Shown here piece after piece: positions 1 to 4,992 of a DNA stretch of 5,322 nt (position 1 is its first letter; each line of letters opens with the position of its first letter). Source of the stretch: Desulfuromonadaceae bacterium (GTDB lineage Bacteria; Desulfobacterota; Desulfuromonadia; Geobacterales; Pseudopelobacteraceae). The stretch is from contig JAQUCQ010000247.1 in assembly GCA_028686145.1 (NCBI GenBank), forward strand, positions 1 through 5,322, given 5' to 3'. The position numbers and the translations under genes are program-made. The notes beneath the pieces were generated by a model. The model had not been told where the DNA came from and searched no databases. It saw nothing but the letters and a program-made list of their open reading frames with translations.

Positions 1-660
1 CGCTTTGGCGGAATCGAGGATGGCGTTGGTGAGCTGGATGACGACACCGGGGCGCGAAAGGGTGAAGTTGGCACCGCAGCACTCAAGACGGTGGGTCCAG
101 GCCACGGTTTCCGCACCGGCCGCTTCGATGACCCGCTCCATGATGGTGGGCGCTTCAGCACAGTCCAGGTTGGGAACGTCGGTGGGGCGGGTCAGCAGGC
201 AGCCGTAGTAGCAGGCGACCTTGAGGCCGGACAGCGGTTTGTTTACCGCGGCGGCCAATCGCTCCAGTCCCAGGTCCTTGGCGAGGATTTCCAGCAGGTG
301 TTTGACGTTGCTGTCCAGTTTGACCGGGGCGTCGATGGCTTTTTCAACCTGTTTACGCTTGACGTCGCTCTCACCCAGGACATGCTGGGCGGTTTTGAGC
401 CGGGAGAAACAGGAGGCACAGGCTACGGCCATGTCTCCTTCGACCTTGTCGGCCAGTTCCAGGTTTTTGGCACAGAGCGACAGCGACAGCAGTTCATCGA
501 CGTTGTGGGCCGGTGTAGCGCCGCAACAGAACCAGTCGGGGATCTCGGTCAGGCCGATACCAAGTGTCTTAAATAGTTCGCGGGTGGAGAGGTCGTATTC
601 GCCGGCCGAGGCATGAAGGGAACAGCCGGGATAGTATGAGTAGTTGAGAGGTTTTTCCAT
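1..660 (-). CDS. hdrB: Heterodisulfide reductase subunit B-like protein (HdrB), C-terminus cut by window edge
   Basis: Partial CDS: 220 codons are visible from an ATG at 660 and no stop occurs before the left edge. HdrB proteins are usually about 290-300 residues, so roughly the last quarter is missing. HdrB carries two non-cubane [4Fe-4S] clusters and is the disulfide-reducing subunit of cytoplasmic HdrABC complexes. The translation begins MEKPLNYSYYPGCSLHAS. The first CCG cysteine set is complete: C13, C45-C46 (DWFCCGATP) and C81/C84 (CASC). The second set has begun: C150/C154 (CYYGC) and C194-C195 (LECCGANF); the final CxxC lies off the edge. The spacing matches the ligand pattern known for archaeal HdrB. 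The ATG shares one base with the hdrC stop (TAATG) and no strong Shine-Dalgarno is visible, so translational coupling is likely. In a bacterium without methanogenesis the substrate is probably not CoM-S-S-CoB; a DsrC-like or other thiol/disulfide partner is only inference. Confidence 0.93.
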   Translation of the reverse strand, partial: MEKPLNYSYYPGCSLHASAGEYDLSTRELFKTLGIGLTEIPDWFCCGATPAHNVDELLSLSLCAKNLELADKVEGDMAVACASCFSRLKTAQHVLGESDVKRKQVEKAIDAPVKLDSNVKHLLEILAKDLGLERLAAAVNKPLSGLKVACYYGCLLTRPTDVPNLDCAEAPTIMERVIEAAGAETVAWTHRLECCGANFTLSRPGVVIQLTNAILDSAKA

Positions 661-1244
661 TACAGTGCTTCGCCTTTTTTGCGCATCTCTTCGATGCGGG
701 TAAAGATCTTTTCGATTTCCGGCATGTTCTTGTTTTTGCTGTGAAACATTTTTAGTTTGCCTTTGGCAAGCAGTTTGGGGCCAAGCATCAGATCTTTGAG
801 GAACTGGCCGGATTTGACGATGAAGACTGCGGCGAGACGCATTTCGTACTGCCTGCCGTAGGTACGGATATTTTGCAGGAACAGTTTGTTGGCCAACTGA
901 ACATAGCTTTCCTTGGAGGCCCCCTCAGCATCCCACGATAATTTGCGCAGGGCATCCATAATGGAAGCCAGATCCACTTTGTTGGGGCAGCGGGTGGTGC
1001 AGGTTTCGCAGGAGGCGCAGTACCAGATAGAACGCCCGGCAAGGACGCGCTGCCACTGGCCGAGTTGCAGCAGGCGCATAACGCGATTTGGCGGATGCTC
1101 CATGAAGGTTGCCATTGGGCAACCGGCCGAGCATTTGCCGCATTGGAAGCAGCGACGGACCGATGTGCCGGAAAGGGCTTCAACCTTGCGCACAAAGTCA
1201 ACGTCCATTGTCTCCTGCGAGATGATCATCTTTTTCTTTTTCAC
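660..1244 (-). CDS. hdrC: Heterodisulfide reductase subunit C-like ferredoxin protein (HdrC)
   Basis: A 194-residue soluble protein with two classic [4Fe-4S] cluster motifs: C32, C35, C38, C42-P (CFQCGKCSAGCP) and C76, C79, C82, C86-P (CASCETCTTRCP). HdrC passes electrons from the flavin subunit HdrA to the catalytic HdrB; the length is normal for bacterial HdrC and I see no membrane segment, so this is the cytoplasmic type. The start is uncertain. The longest form begins at a GTG (1244), with AGGG about 8 bases upstream and an in-frame TAG four codons before it, and reads MKKKKMIISQ. Two internal ATGs are possible: codon 6 (1229, little ribosome binding signal) and codon 13 (1208, with AGGAG only 3 bases away). 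All three leave the cluster motifs intact. The gene is first in the visible operon and is directly coupled to hdrB. An HdrA and other electron-input subunits would be expected further left. Confidence 0.93.
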   Translation of the reverse strand: MKKKKMIISQETMDVDFVRKVEALSGTSVRRCFQCGKCSAGCPMATFMEHPPNRVMRLLQLGQWQRVLAGRSIWYCASCETCTTRCPNKVDLASIMDALRKLSWDAEGASKESYVQLANKLFLQNIRTYGRQYEMRLAAVFIVKSGQFLKDLMLGPKLLAKGKLKMFHSKNKNMPEIEKIFTRIEEMRKKGEAL

Positions 1245-1490
1245 ACCAGCACCCTATTTAGGTAAAATAAAATATGCATATCAATATACCACAATTTATA
1301 ACACCGTATCAACATAATAACATCCGTATAACAAAGTATATTTTGCGATTGTCTACATAATTAGTATAAAATGCAAGACAATATTTATACGATAGTTTAT
1401 TTAGGAATAATCAAAAGAGATCATATCAACTATTCGTAATGGCAACAGATAAAGTCTCGCATCTAGCGCAACATATCCATTAATTAATAC
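1245..1490. other. AT-rich intergenic region upstream of hdrC, no gene seen
   Basis: About 245 bases of markedly AT-rich DNA without a convincing reading frame or ribosome binding site on either strand. It holds the hdr promoter candidate and a perfect 7-base inverted repeat, GTATAAA (1364-1370) and TTTATAC (1384-1390), separated by 13 bases. A possible plus-strand promoter, TTGCGA (1343-1348), 16 bases, TATAAA (1365-1370), points toward the hairpin at 1493-1528; no protein gene would be served by it. The GTATA motif recurs here (1326-1330, 1336-1340, 1364-1368), which may be regulatory or simply base composition. Confidence 0.5.
1283..1312 (-). promoter_or_regulatory. Candidate sigma-70 promoter for hdrC-hdrB
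   Basis: On the minus strand TTGATA (1312-1307) is followed after 18 bases by TATATT (1288-1283). Each box matches consensus at five of six positions, and the -10 box is preceded by TGG, an extended -10 element. Transcription would start near 1276, giving a leader of about 30 bases to the GTG at 1244. The region is very AT-rich, so chance matches are easy; the pair of boxes with correct spacing and position is the support. Confidence 0.5.
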
Positions 1491-1530
1491 AGACAGGCCC
1501 ATTCCCCTTTAAGCGAGAATGGGCCTGTTT
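1491..1530 (-). terminator. Strong 12-bp hairpin, terminator after the small gene
   Basis: ACAGGCCCATTC (1493-1504) is the exact reverse complement of GAATGGGCCTGT (1517-1528), with a 12-base loop. The hairpin begins 17 bases past the stop codon of the minus-strand gene ending at 1546, which is where its terminator should be. The T-run that follows on the minus strand is weak (TCTGTATTAATTAAT), and the plus-strand side gives only TTT, so termination is likely but not textbook. It also insulates the divergently placed hdr promoter region. Confidence 0.65.
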
Positions 1531-1545
1531 CCCGGCAACGCGTCG

Positions 1546-1704
1546 TTAGTAAATAATTATATACCCATGCGCTTCTGCAATTGCCCGCACTTCATCTTTA
1601 TCCTTCAAGTGATACCGTTTCCCCTCCAGAGTAAAATCGTACCCACCCTGTCCATCAGGTACTGCATCATCCAGCAAAGCTTCGAACGTAGCAGTTTTGA
1701 CCAT
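1546..1704 (-). CDS. Small conserved-looking protein of unknown function, 52 aa
   Basis: I do not recognise a named family. The reading frame is open from a TTG at 1731, but the ATG at 1704 is the better start: GGGAGG (1715-1710) lies 5 bases before it, one of the best ribosome binding sites in the window. The product starts MVKTATFEALLDDAVPDG and ends in a hydrophobic HGYIIIY tail. The middle (DFTLEGKRYHLKDKDEVRA) looks like a short beta-hairpin followed by a charged helix, a compact soluble fold; there is no signal peptide, no cysteine pair and no membrane helix. It lies downstream of the threonine aldolase gene on the same strand, about 100 bases away and behind a hairpin terminator, and is itself followed by a strong hairpin. 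No separate promoter is obvious, so it may be expressed by readthrough. That it is a real gene rests on the ribosome binding site, the position between terminators and the sensible composition. Confidence 0.7.
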   Translation of the reverse strand: MVKTATFEALLDDAVPDGQGGYDFTLEGKRYHLKDKDEVRAIAEAHGYIIIY

Positions 1705-1709
1705 ATAGA

Positions 1710-1715
1710 CCTCCC
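1710..1715 (-). promoter_or_regulatory. Ribosome binding site GGGAGG deciding the ATG at 1704
   Basis: GGGAGG is followed by TCTAT and the ATG at 1704-1702, a spacing of 5 bases. The alternative TTG start at 1731 lies upstream of this site, inside a hairpin, and has no such signal, so the shorter 52-residue form is preferred. Confidence 0.75.
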
Positions 1716-1722
1716 ATGTTTC

Positions 1723-1740
1723 AGCCGGCAACCGCCGGCT
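1723..1740 (-). promoter_or_regulatory. 7-bp GC-rich hairpin just upstream of the small gene's RBS
   Basis: AGCCGGC (1723-1729) pairs perfectly with GCCGGCT (1734-1740) around a 4-base loop. In the minus-strand transcript it ends 7 bases before the GGGAGG site. No T-run follows, so it is not a terminator. It could protect the 5' end of a processed transcript or affect translation of the small gene; the function is not shown by sequence. Confidence 0.45.
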
Positions 1741-1748
1741 TTGACAAC

Positions 1749-1773
1749 AAAAAACGTGCGCTCCCGAAGCGCA
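1749..1773 (-). terminator. Rho-independent terminator after the threonine aldolase gene
   Basis: In the minus-strand transcript TGCGCT (1773-1768) pairs with AGCGCA (1762-1757) around a TCGGG loop, followed after CG by six Ts (1754-1749) and then GTTGT. It lies about 30 bases past the stop codon at 1805. The hairpin has only six base pairs, so partial readthrough into the small gene at 1704 is plausible. Confidence 0.75.
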
Positions 1774-1807
1774 ACTTCTATAGAAACAAGCACAGAAACA
1801 ACTTCTA
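1772..1807. repeat. Short direct repeats between ltaE and its terminator
   Basis: CAACTTCTA occurs at 1772-1780 and again at 1799-1807, a 27-base period, the second copy including the ltaE stop codon. Between them AGAAACAA occurs at 1782-1789 and 1794-1801, a 12-base period. TTCTATAGAA (1776-1785) is a perfect 10-base palindrome. The repeats are short and the region is small; they may come from local duplication rather than have a function. Confidence 0.4.
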
Positions 1808-2875
1808 GCTTACCAGAGCGGCTGATCGGATGGCGTCAACCAACTGAAGAACATCCTGCTCAGTTGTCTGCCATGAGCACATGAAACGCGCACCACCTGA
1901 TCCGATAAAAGAGTAAAAGTTCCAACCGGCAGAGCGGAGGGCAGCGGCAACCGCTTCCGGCATCTCGACAAACACCGAATTGGCCTGCCGCGGATACATA
2001 ATGTGGACACCCTCGATACCGGCCAGAAGCTGTTCAAGCACTGCTGCATGGTGGTTGGCACGCCGGGCGTTTTTAAGCCAGGCGCCACTTTCAAGCAGCC
2101 CGATCCACGGAGCTGAGATGAAACGCATTTTTGACGCCAGCTGCCCAGCCTGTTTACAGCGATAGTCAAATTCACGGGCAAGCTCACGATCAAAAAACAC
2201 TACCGCTTCACCGATCGCCATACCGTTTTTTGCCCCACCCAAACAGAGGACGTCAACTCCTGCCCGCCAGGTCATTTCAGCTGGAGCAACATCAAGCGAC
2301 ACAACCGCGTTGGCAAAACGGGCCCCATCCATTTGGACCCGCATACCATAGCGCTTGGCCAGCTCACTGGCAGCCCTGATTTCATCAGGCGTATATACTG
2401 TGCCGACTTCAGTCGCCTGCGTCAAGCTCAACACCTTTGGACGGGGGTAATGGATATCACTGCGGCGGGTAATAACCCGCTCTACTTCTGCCAGATCAAA
2501 TTTTCCGCAGGGACCGTCCACGTGCAACAACTTGGTGCCATTAGAAAAAAATTCCGGTGCTCCGCATTCATCTGTCTCGACATGGGCAAGTTCATGACAG
2601 ATCACACTATGATAAGAACGGCATAGTGACGCCAGCGCGAGTGAATTAGCTGCGGTACCGTTAAAAACAAAGAACACCTGACACTCCGTCTCAAAAACCT
2701 GGCGCAGATGTTCGCAGGCTCGCTCCGTCCAGGGGTCATCCCCATATGAAGAGACATACCCGACGTTGGCAGCCTGCATGGCCTCCCACGCCTCCGGGCA
2801 GATCCCCGCATAATTATCACTGGCAAACTGATTATACATCTGCTTCTGGTGCGGATTTTCCAAGATATCCTCCAT
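1805..2875 (-). CDS. ltaE: Low-specificity L-threonine aldolase (PLP-dependent)
   Basis: A full-length enzyme of 356 residues, fold-type I PLP family (beta-eliminating lyase/threonine aldolase domain). It cleaves L-threonine or L-allo-threonine to glycine and acetaldehyde in the cytoplasm. Visible landmarks are QFASDNYAGICPEAW (16-30) at the N-terminus, the FNGTAANS phosphate-binding loop (71-78), H98 in AHVETDE as probable ring-stacking histidine, QMDGARFANA (181-190) with D183 to the pyridine nitrogen, and the Schiff-base lysine K216 in CLGGAKNG. The C-terminal small domain is complete (FIGSGGARFMCSW, 323-335). It resembles the Pseudomonas-type enzyme more than the E. coli one. The start is ambiguous: the ATG at 2875 has a poor upstream site, whereas GGAGG formed by the first codons lies 5 bases before a TTG at 2863 (codon 5), which may be the real start. 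It is divergent from the transpeptidase gene and followed by its own terminator. Confidence 0.93.
   Translation of the reverse strand: MEDILENPHQKQMYNQFASDNYAGICPEAWEAMQAANVGYVSSYGDDPWTERACEHLRQVFETECQVFFVFNGTAANSLALASLCRSYHSVICHELAHVETDECGAPEFFSNGTKLLHVDGPCGKFDLAEVERVITRRSDIHYPRPKVLSLTQATEVGTVYTPDEIRAASELAKRYGMRVQMDGARFANAVVSLDVAPAEMTWRAGVDVLCLGGAKNGMAIGEAVVFFDRELAREFDYRCKQAGQLASKMRFISAPWIGLLESGAWLKNARRANHHAAVLEQLLAGIEGVHIMYPRQANSVFVEMPEAVAAALRSAGWNFYSFIGSGGARFMCSWQTTEQDVLQLVDAIRSAALVS
2869..2873 (-). promoter_or_regulatory. GGAGG inside the annotated ltaE start, favouring a TTG start at 2863
   Basis: The minus strand reads ATGGAGGATATCTTG. The GGAGG at 2873-2869 overlaps the annotated ATG and sits 5 bases from the in-frame TTG at 2863-2861. 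No comparable site lies before the ATG at 2875. The protein would lose four residues and no conserved motif. Confidence 0.45.
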
Positions 2876-2961
2876 CGTTACGGTAAATAGCGCTGCACAT
2901 GTTAATTTATCACCTGCTTTCCTCCGATGCCAGAAATTTCCAAGCAGTATGATGACAACTG

Positions 2962-2990
2962 TTGAATAGTTACTGATAAATGATTATAAT
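2962..2990 (+). promoter_or_regulatory. Near-consensus sigma-70 promoter for the L,D-transpeptidase gene
   Basis: TTGAAT (2962-2967), a 17-base spacer and a perfect TATAAT (2985-2990). Transcription would start at about 2997, leaving a leader of roughly 30 bases to the ATG at 3028. This is the best promoter match in the window and suggests constitutive expression. Confidence 0.75.
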
Positions 2991-3013
2991 GCATGTTTAA
3001 ATTTGATTCTTAC

Positions 3014-3026
3014 GAGGAAGCTCCTC
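3014..3026 (+). promoter_or_regulatory. Ribosome binding site of the transpeptidase gene within a small hairpin
   Basis: GAGGA (3014-3018) is the only Shine-Dalgarno-like sequence before the ATG at 3028. It pairs perfectly with TCCTC (3022-3026) around a 3-base loop, so the site can be hidden in a 5-bp hairpin ending one base before the start codon. The spacing to the ATG is 9 bases. Confidence 0.55.
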
Positions 3027-3027
3027 T

Positions 3028-3930
3028 ATGCGCTACAGCCGAATGCGGCTATCGCACAAAATTGTTCTGATTTCATTGCTTACCAGCGTGTTTGTCGGTT
3101 TTACGGTGCTGCGGTCACCTTACCTGACAGCTGAGCCTGCTGCATCACCGGATGACCCGGCCAGAGAGGATCTCACACGAATAGAGTATCCAAGCCTCCG
3201 GAATATTAAATGGCATGCCCAGTTCATAGAACCGCAACAGTCACTTGAATCCCTTTTTGGAGCTGACTGGACACTGGTAGCACGCTTTAACAGGGTCGAC
3301 CGGCGCCATGTATATCCCGGAGTAACAATCAAAGTCCCTGATAACATGGCGGACATCCGTACTTATACGCCTCTGCCTCATTTCTATCAACCAGCGGCCC
3401 GCCACGAAAAATATATTCTGGTCGACATAACCGAGCAGTGGCTGGGTGCCTATGAATATGGCAAACTGAGTTTTTCTGCACCCGCCGCAACCGGTAAAGC
3501 AACCAAAGAAACTCCCACGGGAATTTTTCGGATATCCACGCGCGACCTCCACCATACATCCTCACTCTATAAAACCGAAAATGAGGAGGAGCAGTATCCG
3601 ATGGACAACGCCCTCCGCTTTACCATCGGAACAGATAACATCTCGTACTGGCTGCATGCCCGCGACCTGCCCGGAAAGCCGGCATCACACGGCTGTATTG
3701 GTTTATATGATGAAGAGATGCAGAAGCGGGTTTTTGGTGCACCTCAGAAGCCGGTGTTACTTGACTCTCAAAAGCTATACACTTGGGCTGCAGGAGAAGA
3801 AGAGTATGGAGAAGACAGTGGAGGGGCTGAGGAGTTGGAGGACGGACCGATTGTCGAAGTACGCGGCAGCCTGCCCCGTTATCTGGACAGGCCGCCGTTA
3901 CAGGCATTAAACCATAACACGTACAGGTAG
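3028..3930 (+). CDS. Exported L,D-transpeptidase (YkuD/ErfK family) with LysM-like segment
   Basis: A 300-residue protein that probably cross-links peptidoglycan stem peptides (3-3 links) or attaches proteins to the wall in the periplasm. The N-terminus has a basic stretch (MRYSRMRLSHK) and a hydrophobic helix at about 12-28: a signal peptide or uncleaved anchor. Residues about 70-105 (ESLFGADWTLVARFNRV, then YPGVTIKVP) look like a LysM-like region as in other YkuD proteins. The YkuD domain runs from about 127 to 246, with a TPTGIFRI strand (162-169), H210, and the catalytic SHGC motif (S220, H221, G222, C223). Two oddities: the arginine that often follows the cysteine (SHGCIR) is glycine here (SHGCIGLYDEE), and the loop between H210 and S220 is only nine residues. 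A strongly acidic linker (EEEYGEDSGGAEELEDG, 257-273) precedes the C-terminus. It is a single-gene unit, divergent from ltaE and convergent with hemB. Confidence 0.9.
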   Translation: MRYSRMRLSHKIVLISLLTSVFVGFTVLRSPYLTAEPAASPDDPAREDLTRIEYPSLRNIKWHAQFIEPQQSLESLFGADWTLVARFNRVDRRHVYPGVTIKVPDNMADIRTYTPLPHFYQPAARHEKYILVDITEQWLGAYEYGKLSFSAPAATGKATKETPTGIFRISTRDLHHTSSLYKTENEEEQYPMDNALRFTIGTDNISYWLHARDLPGKPASHGCIGLYDEEMQKRVFGAPQKPVLLDSQKLYTWAAGEEEYGEDSGGAEELEDGPIVEVRGSLPRYLDRPPLQALNHNTYR

Positions 3931-3949
3931 AAAGTTACTGCTATCTACT

Positions 3950-4924
3950 CTATTTTGCAAGCCATTTTGCCACATCTTTAGCATGGTAGGTTATGATAAT
4001 ATCGGCTCCGGCCCGTTTGAAAGCAGTCATCGTTTCCAAAACGACCCGTTCCTCATCTATCCACCCCCGCTCGGCAGCGCCCTTGATCATACTATATTCA
4101 CCTGAAACATTGTAGACCGCCAGCGGTAACTCAAATTCATTGCGCAGATCGCGCAGAATATCAAGATACGGAAGACCCGGTTTCACCATAATGATATCTG
4201 CCCCCTCTTCAACATCGGAGGCGGCTTCTCGGAGCGCTTCACGACGATTGGCAGGATCCATCTGATAGCTGCGGCGGTCTCCGAATTGCGGGGTTGATTC
4301 AGCTGCTTCACGGAACGGACCGTAATAGCCTGAAGCGTATTTAACCGCATAGCTCATGATAGGGATCGCATCATACCCGTGTTCGTCAAGTATTTCACGG
4401 ATTGCACCCACCCGCCCATCCATCATATCGGACGGAGCAACCATGTCAGCCCCTGCCTGCACATGCGAGAGCGCTTCGCGAGCCAGCAGATCCAATGTCG
4501 AATCATTATCGACATCCCCGTTTTTGATAATCCCGCAGTGCCCGTGGTCGGTATATTCGCACATGCAAACATCAGTGATGACCGTTAATCCCGGCACATC
4601 TTTTTTCAGCGCTCTGATCGTTTCCTGAATGATACCGGTATCGGAATAGGCATCGCTGCCGACAGCATCTTTGAACTCGGGAATACCAAACAACAGCACG
4701 GCCGGAATTCCCAAATCCTGGACTTCTTTGGCTTCAGCAACAACATGTTCGATAGATTGCTGATAAATGCCCGGCATAGAAGATATTTCTTTTCTGATTC
4801 CGCTGCCAAAAGCGGAAAACATCGGGTAAACAAGGTCGTCAACCGAGACGGATGTCTCACGAACCATCCGGCGAAAGGTTTCACTGCCCCTGATTCTGCG
4901 GGCGCGGAACTGTGGGAAAAACAT
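3950..4924 (-). CDS. hemB: Porphobilinogen synthase (delta-aminolevulinic acid dehydratase)
   Basis: Condenses two 5-aminolevulinate molecules to porphobilinogen, the second common step of heme, siroheme and cobamide synthesis, in the cytoplasm. With the ATG at 4924 the protein has 324 residues, typical for bacterial HemB, and starts MFFPQFRARRIR. The frame is open to a GTG at 4963, but GAGGAGGA (4938-4931) sits 6 bases before the ATG at 4924 and nothing supports the longer start. In this numbering the zinc cysteines are C120, C122 and C130 (DVCMCEYTDHGHCG) and the active-site lysines are K195 (YAVKYASGYYGPF) and K248 (IMVKPGLPY), almost exactly as in the E. coli enzyme. The three cysteines indicate a zinc-dependent enzyme rather than the magnesium-only aspartate type. 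It follows the gene ending at 4993 on the same strand with a 68-base gap, so the two are probably co-transcribed. The 3' end lies 19 bases from the convergent transpeptidase gene. Confidence 0.97.
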   Translation of the reverse strand: MFFPQFRARRIRGSETFRRMVRETSVSVDDLVYPMFSAFGSGIRKEISSMPGIYQQSIEHVVAEAKEVQDLGIPAVLLFGIPEFKDAVGSDAYSDTGIIQETIRALKKDVPGLTVITDVCMCEYTDHGHCGIIKNGDVDNDSTLDLLAREALSHVQAGADMVAPSDMMDGRVGAIREILDEHGYDAIPIMSYAVKYASGYYGPFREAAESTPQFGDRRSYQMDPANRREALREAASDVEEGADIIMVKPGLPYLDILRDLRNEFELPLAVYNVSGEYSMIKGAAERGWIDEERVVLETMTAFKRAGADIIITYHAKDVAKWLAK

Positions 4925-4930
4925 GGTAGA

Positions 4931-4938
4931 TCCTCCTC
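4931..4938 (-). promoter_or_regulatory. Ribosome binding site GAGGAGGA deciding the hemB start
   Basis: A strong purine-rich site 6 bases upstream of the ATG at 4924. It lies inside the longer possible frame that begins with GTG at 4963, which therefore is not the true start. Confidence 0.85.
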
Positions 4939-4992
4939 TTGACTCTGGCATTTGCTTTGCCACACTGTGGTGATGGGTGAAACGATAGTTGA

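Noticed and set aside
91..616. Two plus-strand reading frames of 161 and 131 codons
   Set aside because: They lie antisense to hdrB, whose translation shows the complete first cluster-binding cysteine pattern; they have no ribosome binding site and biased, low-complexity composition.
913..1317. Plus-strand reading frame of 134 codons across hdrC
   Set aside because: Antisense to the cluster motifs of hdrC and extending into AT-rich non-coding DNA; no supporting start signal.
1364..1390. Inverted repeat as a transcription terminator
   Set aside because: The stem is AT-only apart from one pair, the spacer is 13 bases and no gene ends there.
1519..1884. Plus-strand reading frame of 121 codons
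   Set aside because: It runs through a hairpin, antisense to the small gene, through a terminator and into the end of ltaE, which is not what a real gene would do.
2807..2901. Possible short leader peptide starting with an ATG near 2901 and overlapping the ltaE start
   Set aside because: No convincing ribosome binding site and no codon pattern suggesting attenuation; probably chance.
4606..4965. Minus-strand 119-codon frame overlapping the 5' part of hemB
   Set aside because: Out of frame with hemB, which has unmistakable active-site motifs and a strong ribosome binding site.
4946..4972. Short hairpins (TGGCA/TGCCA and CCAC/GTGG) in the hemB upstream gap as a terminator or riboswitch
   Set aside because: Stems of 4-5 bp without a T-run or a recognisable conserved riboswitch core.
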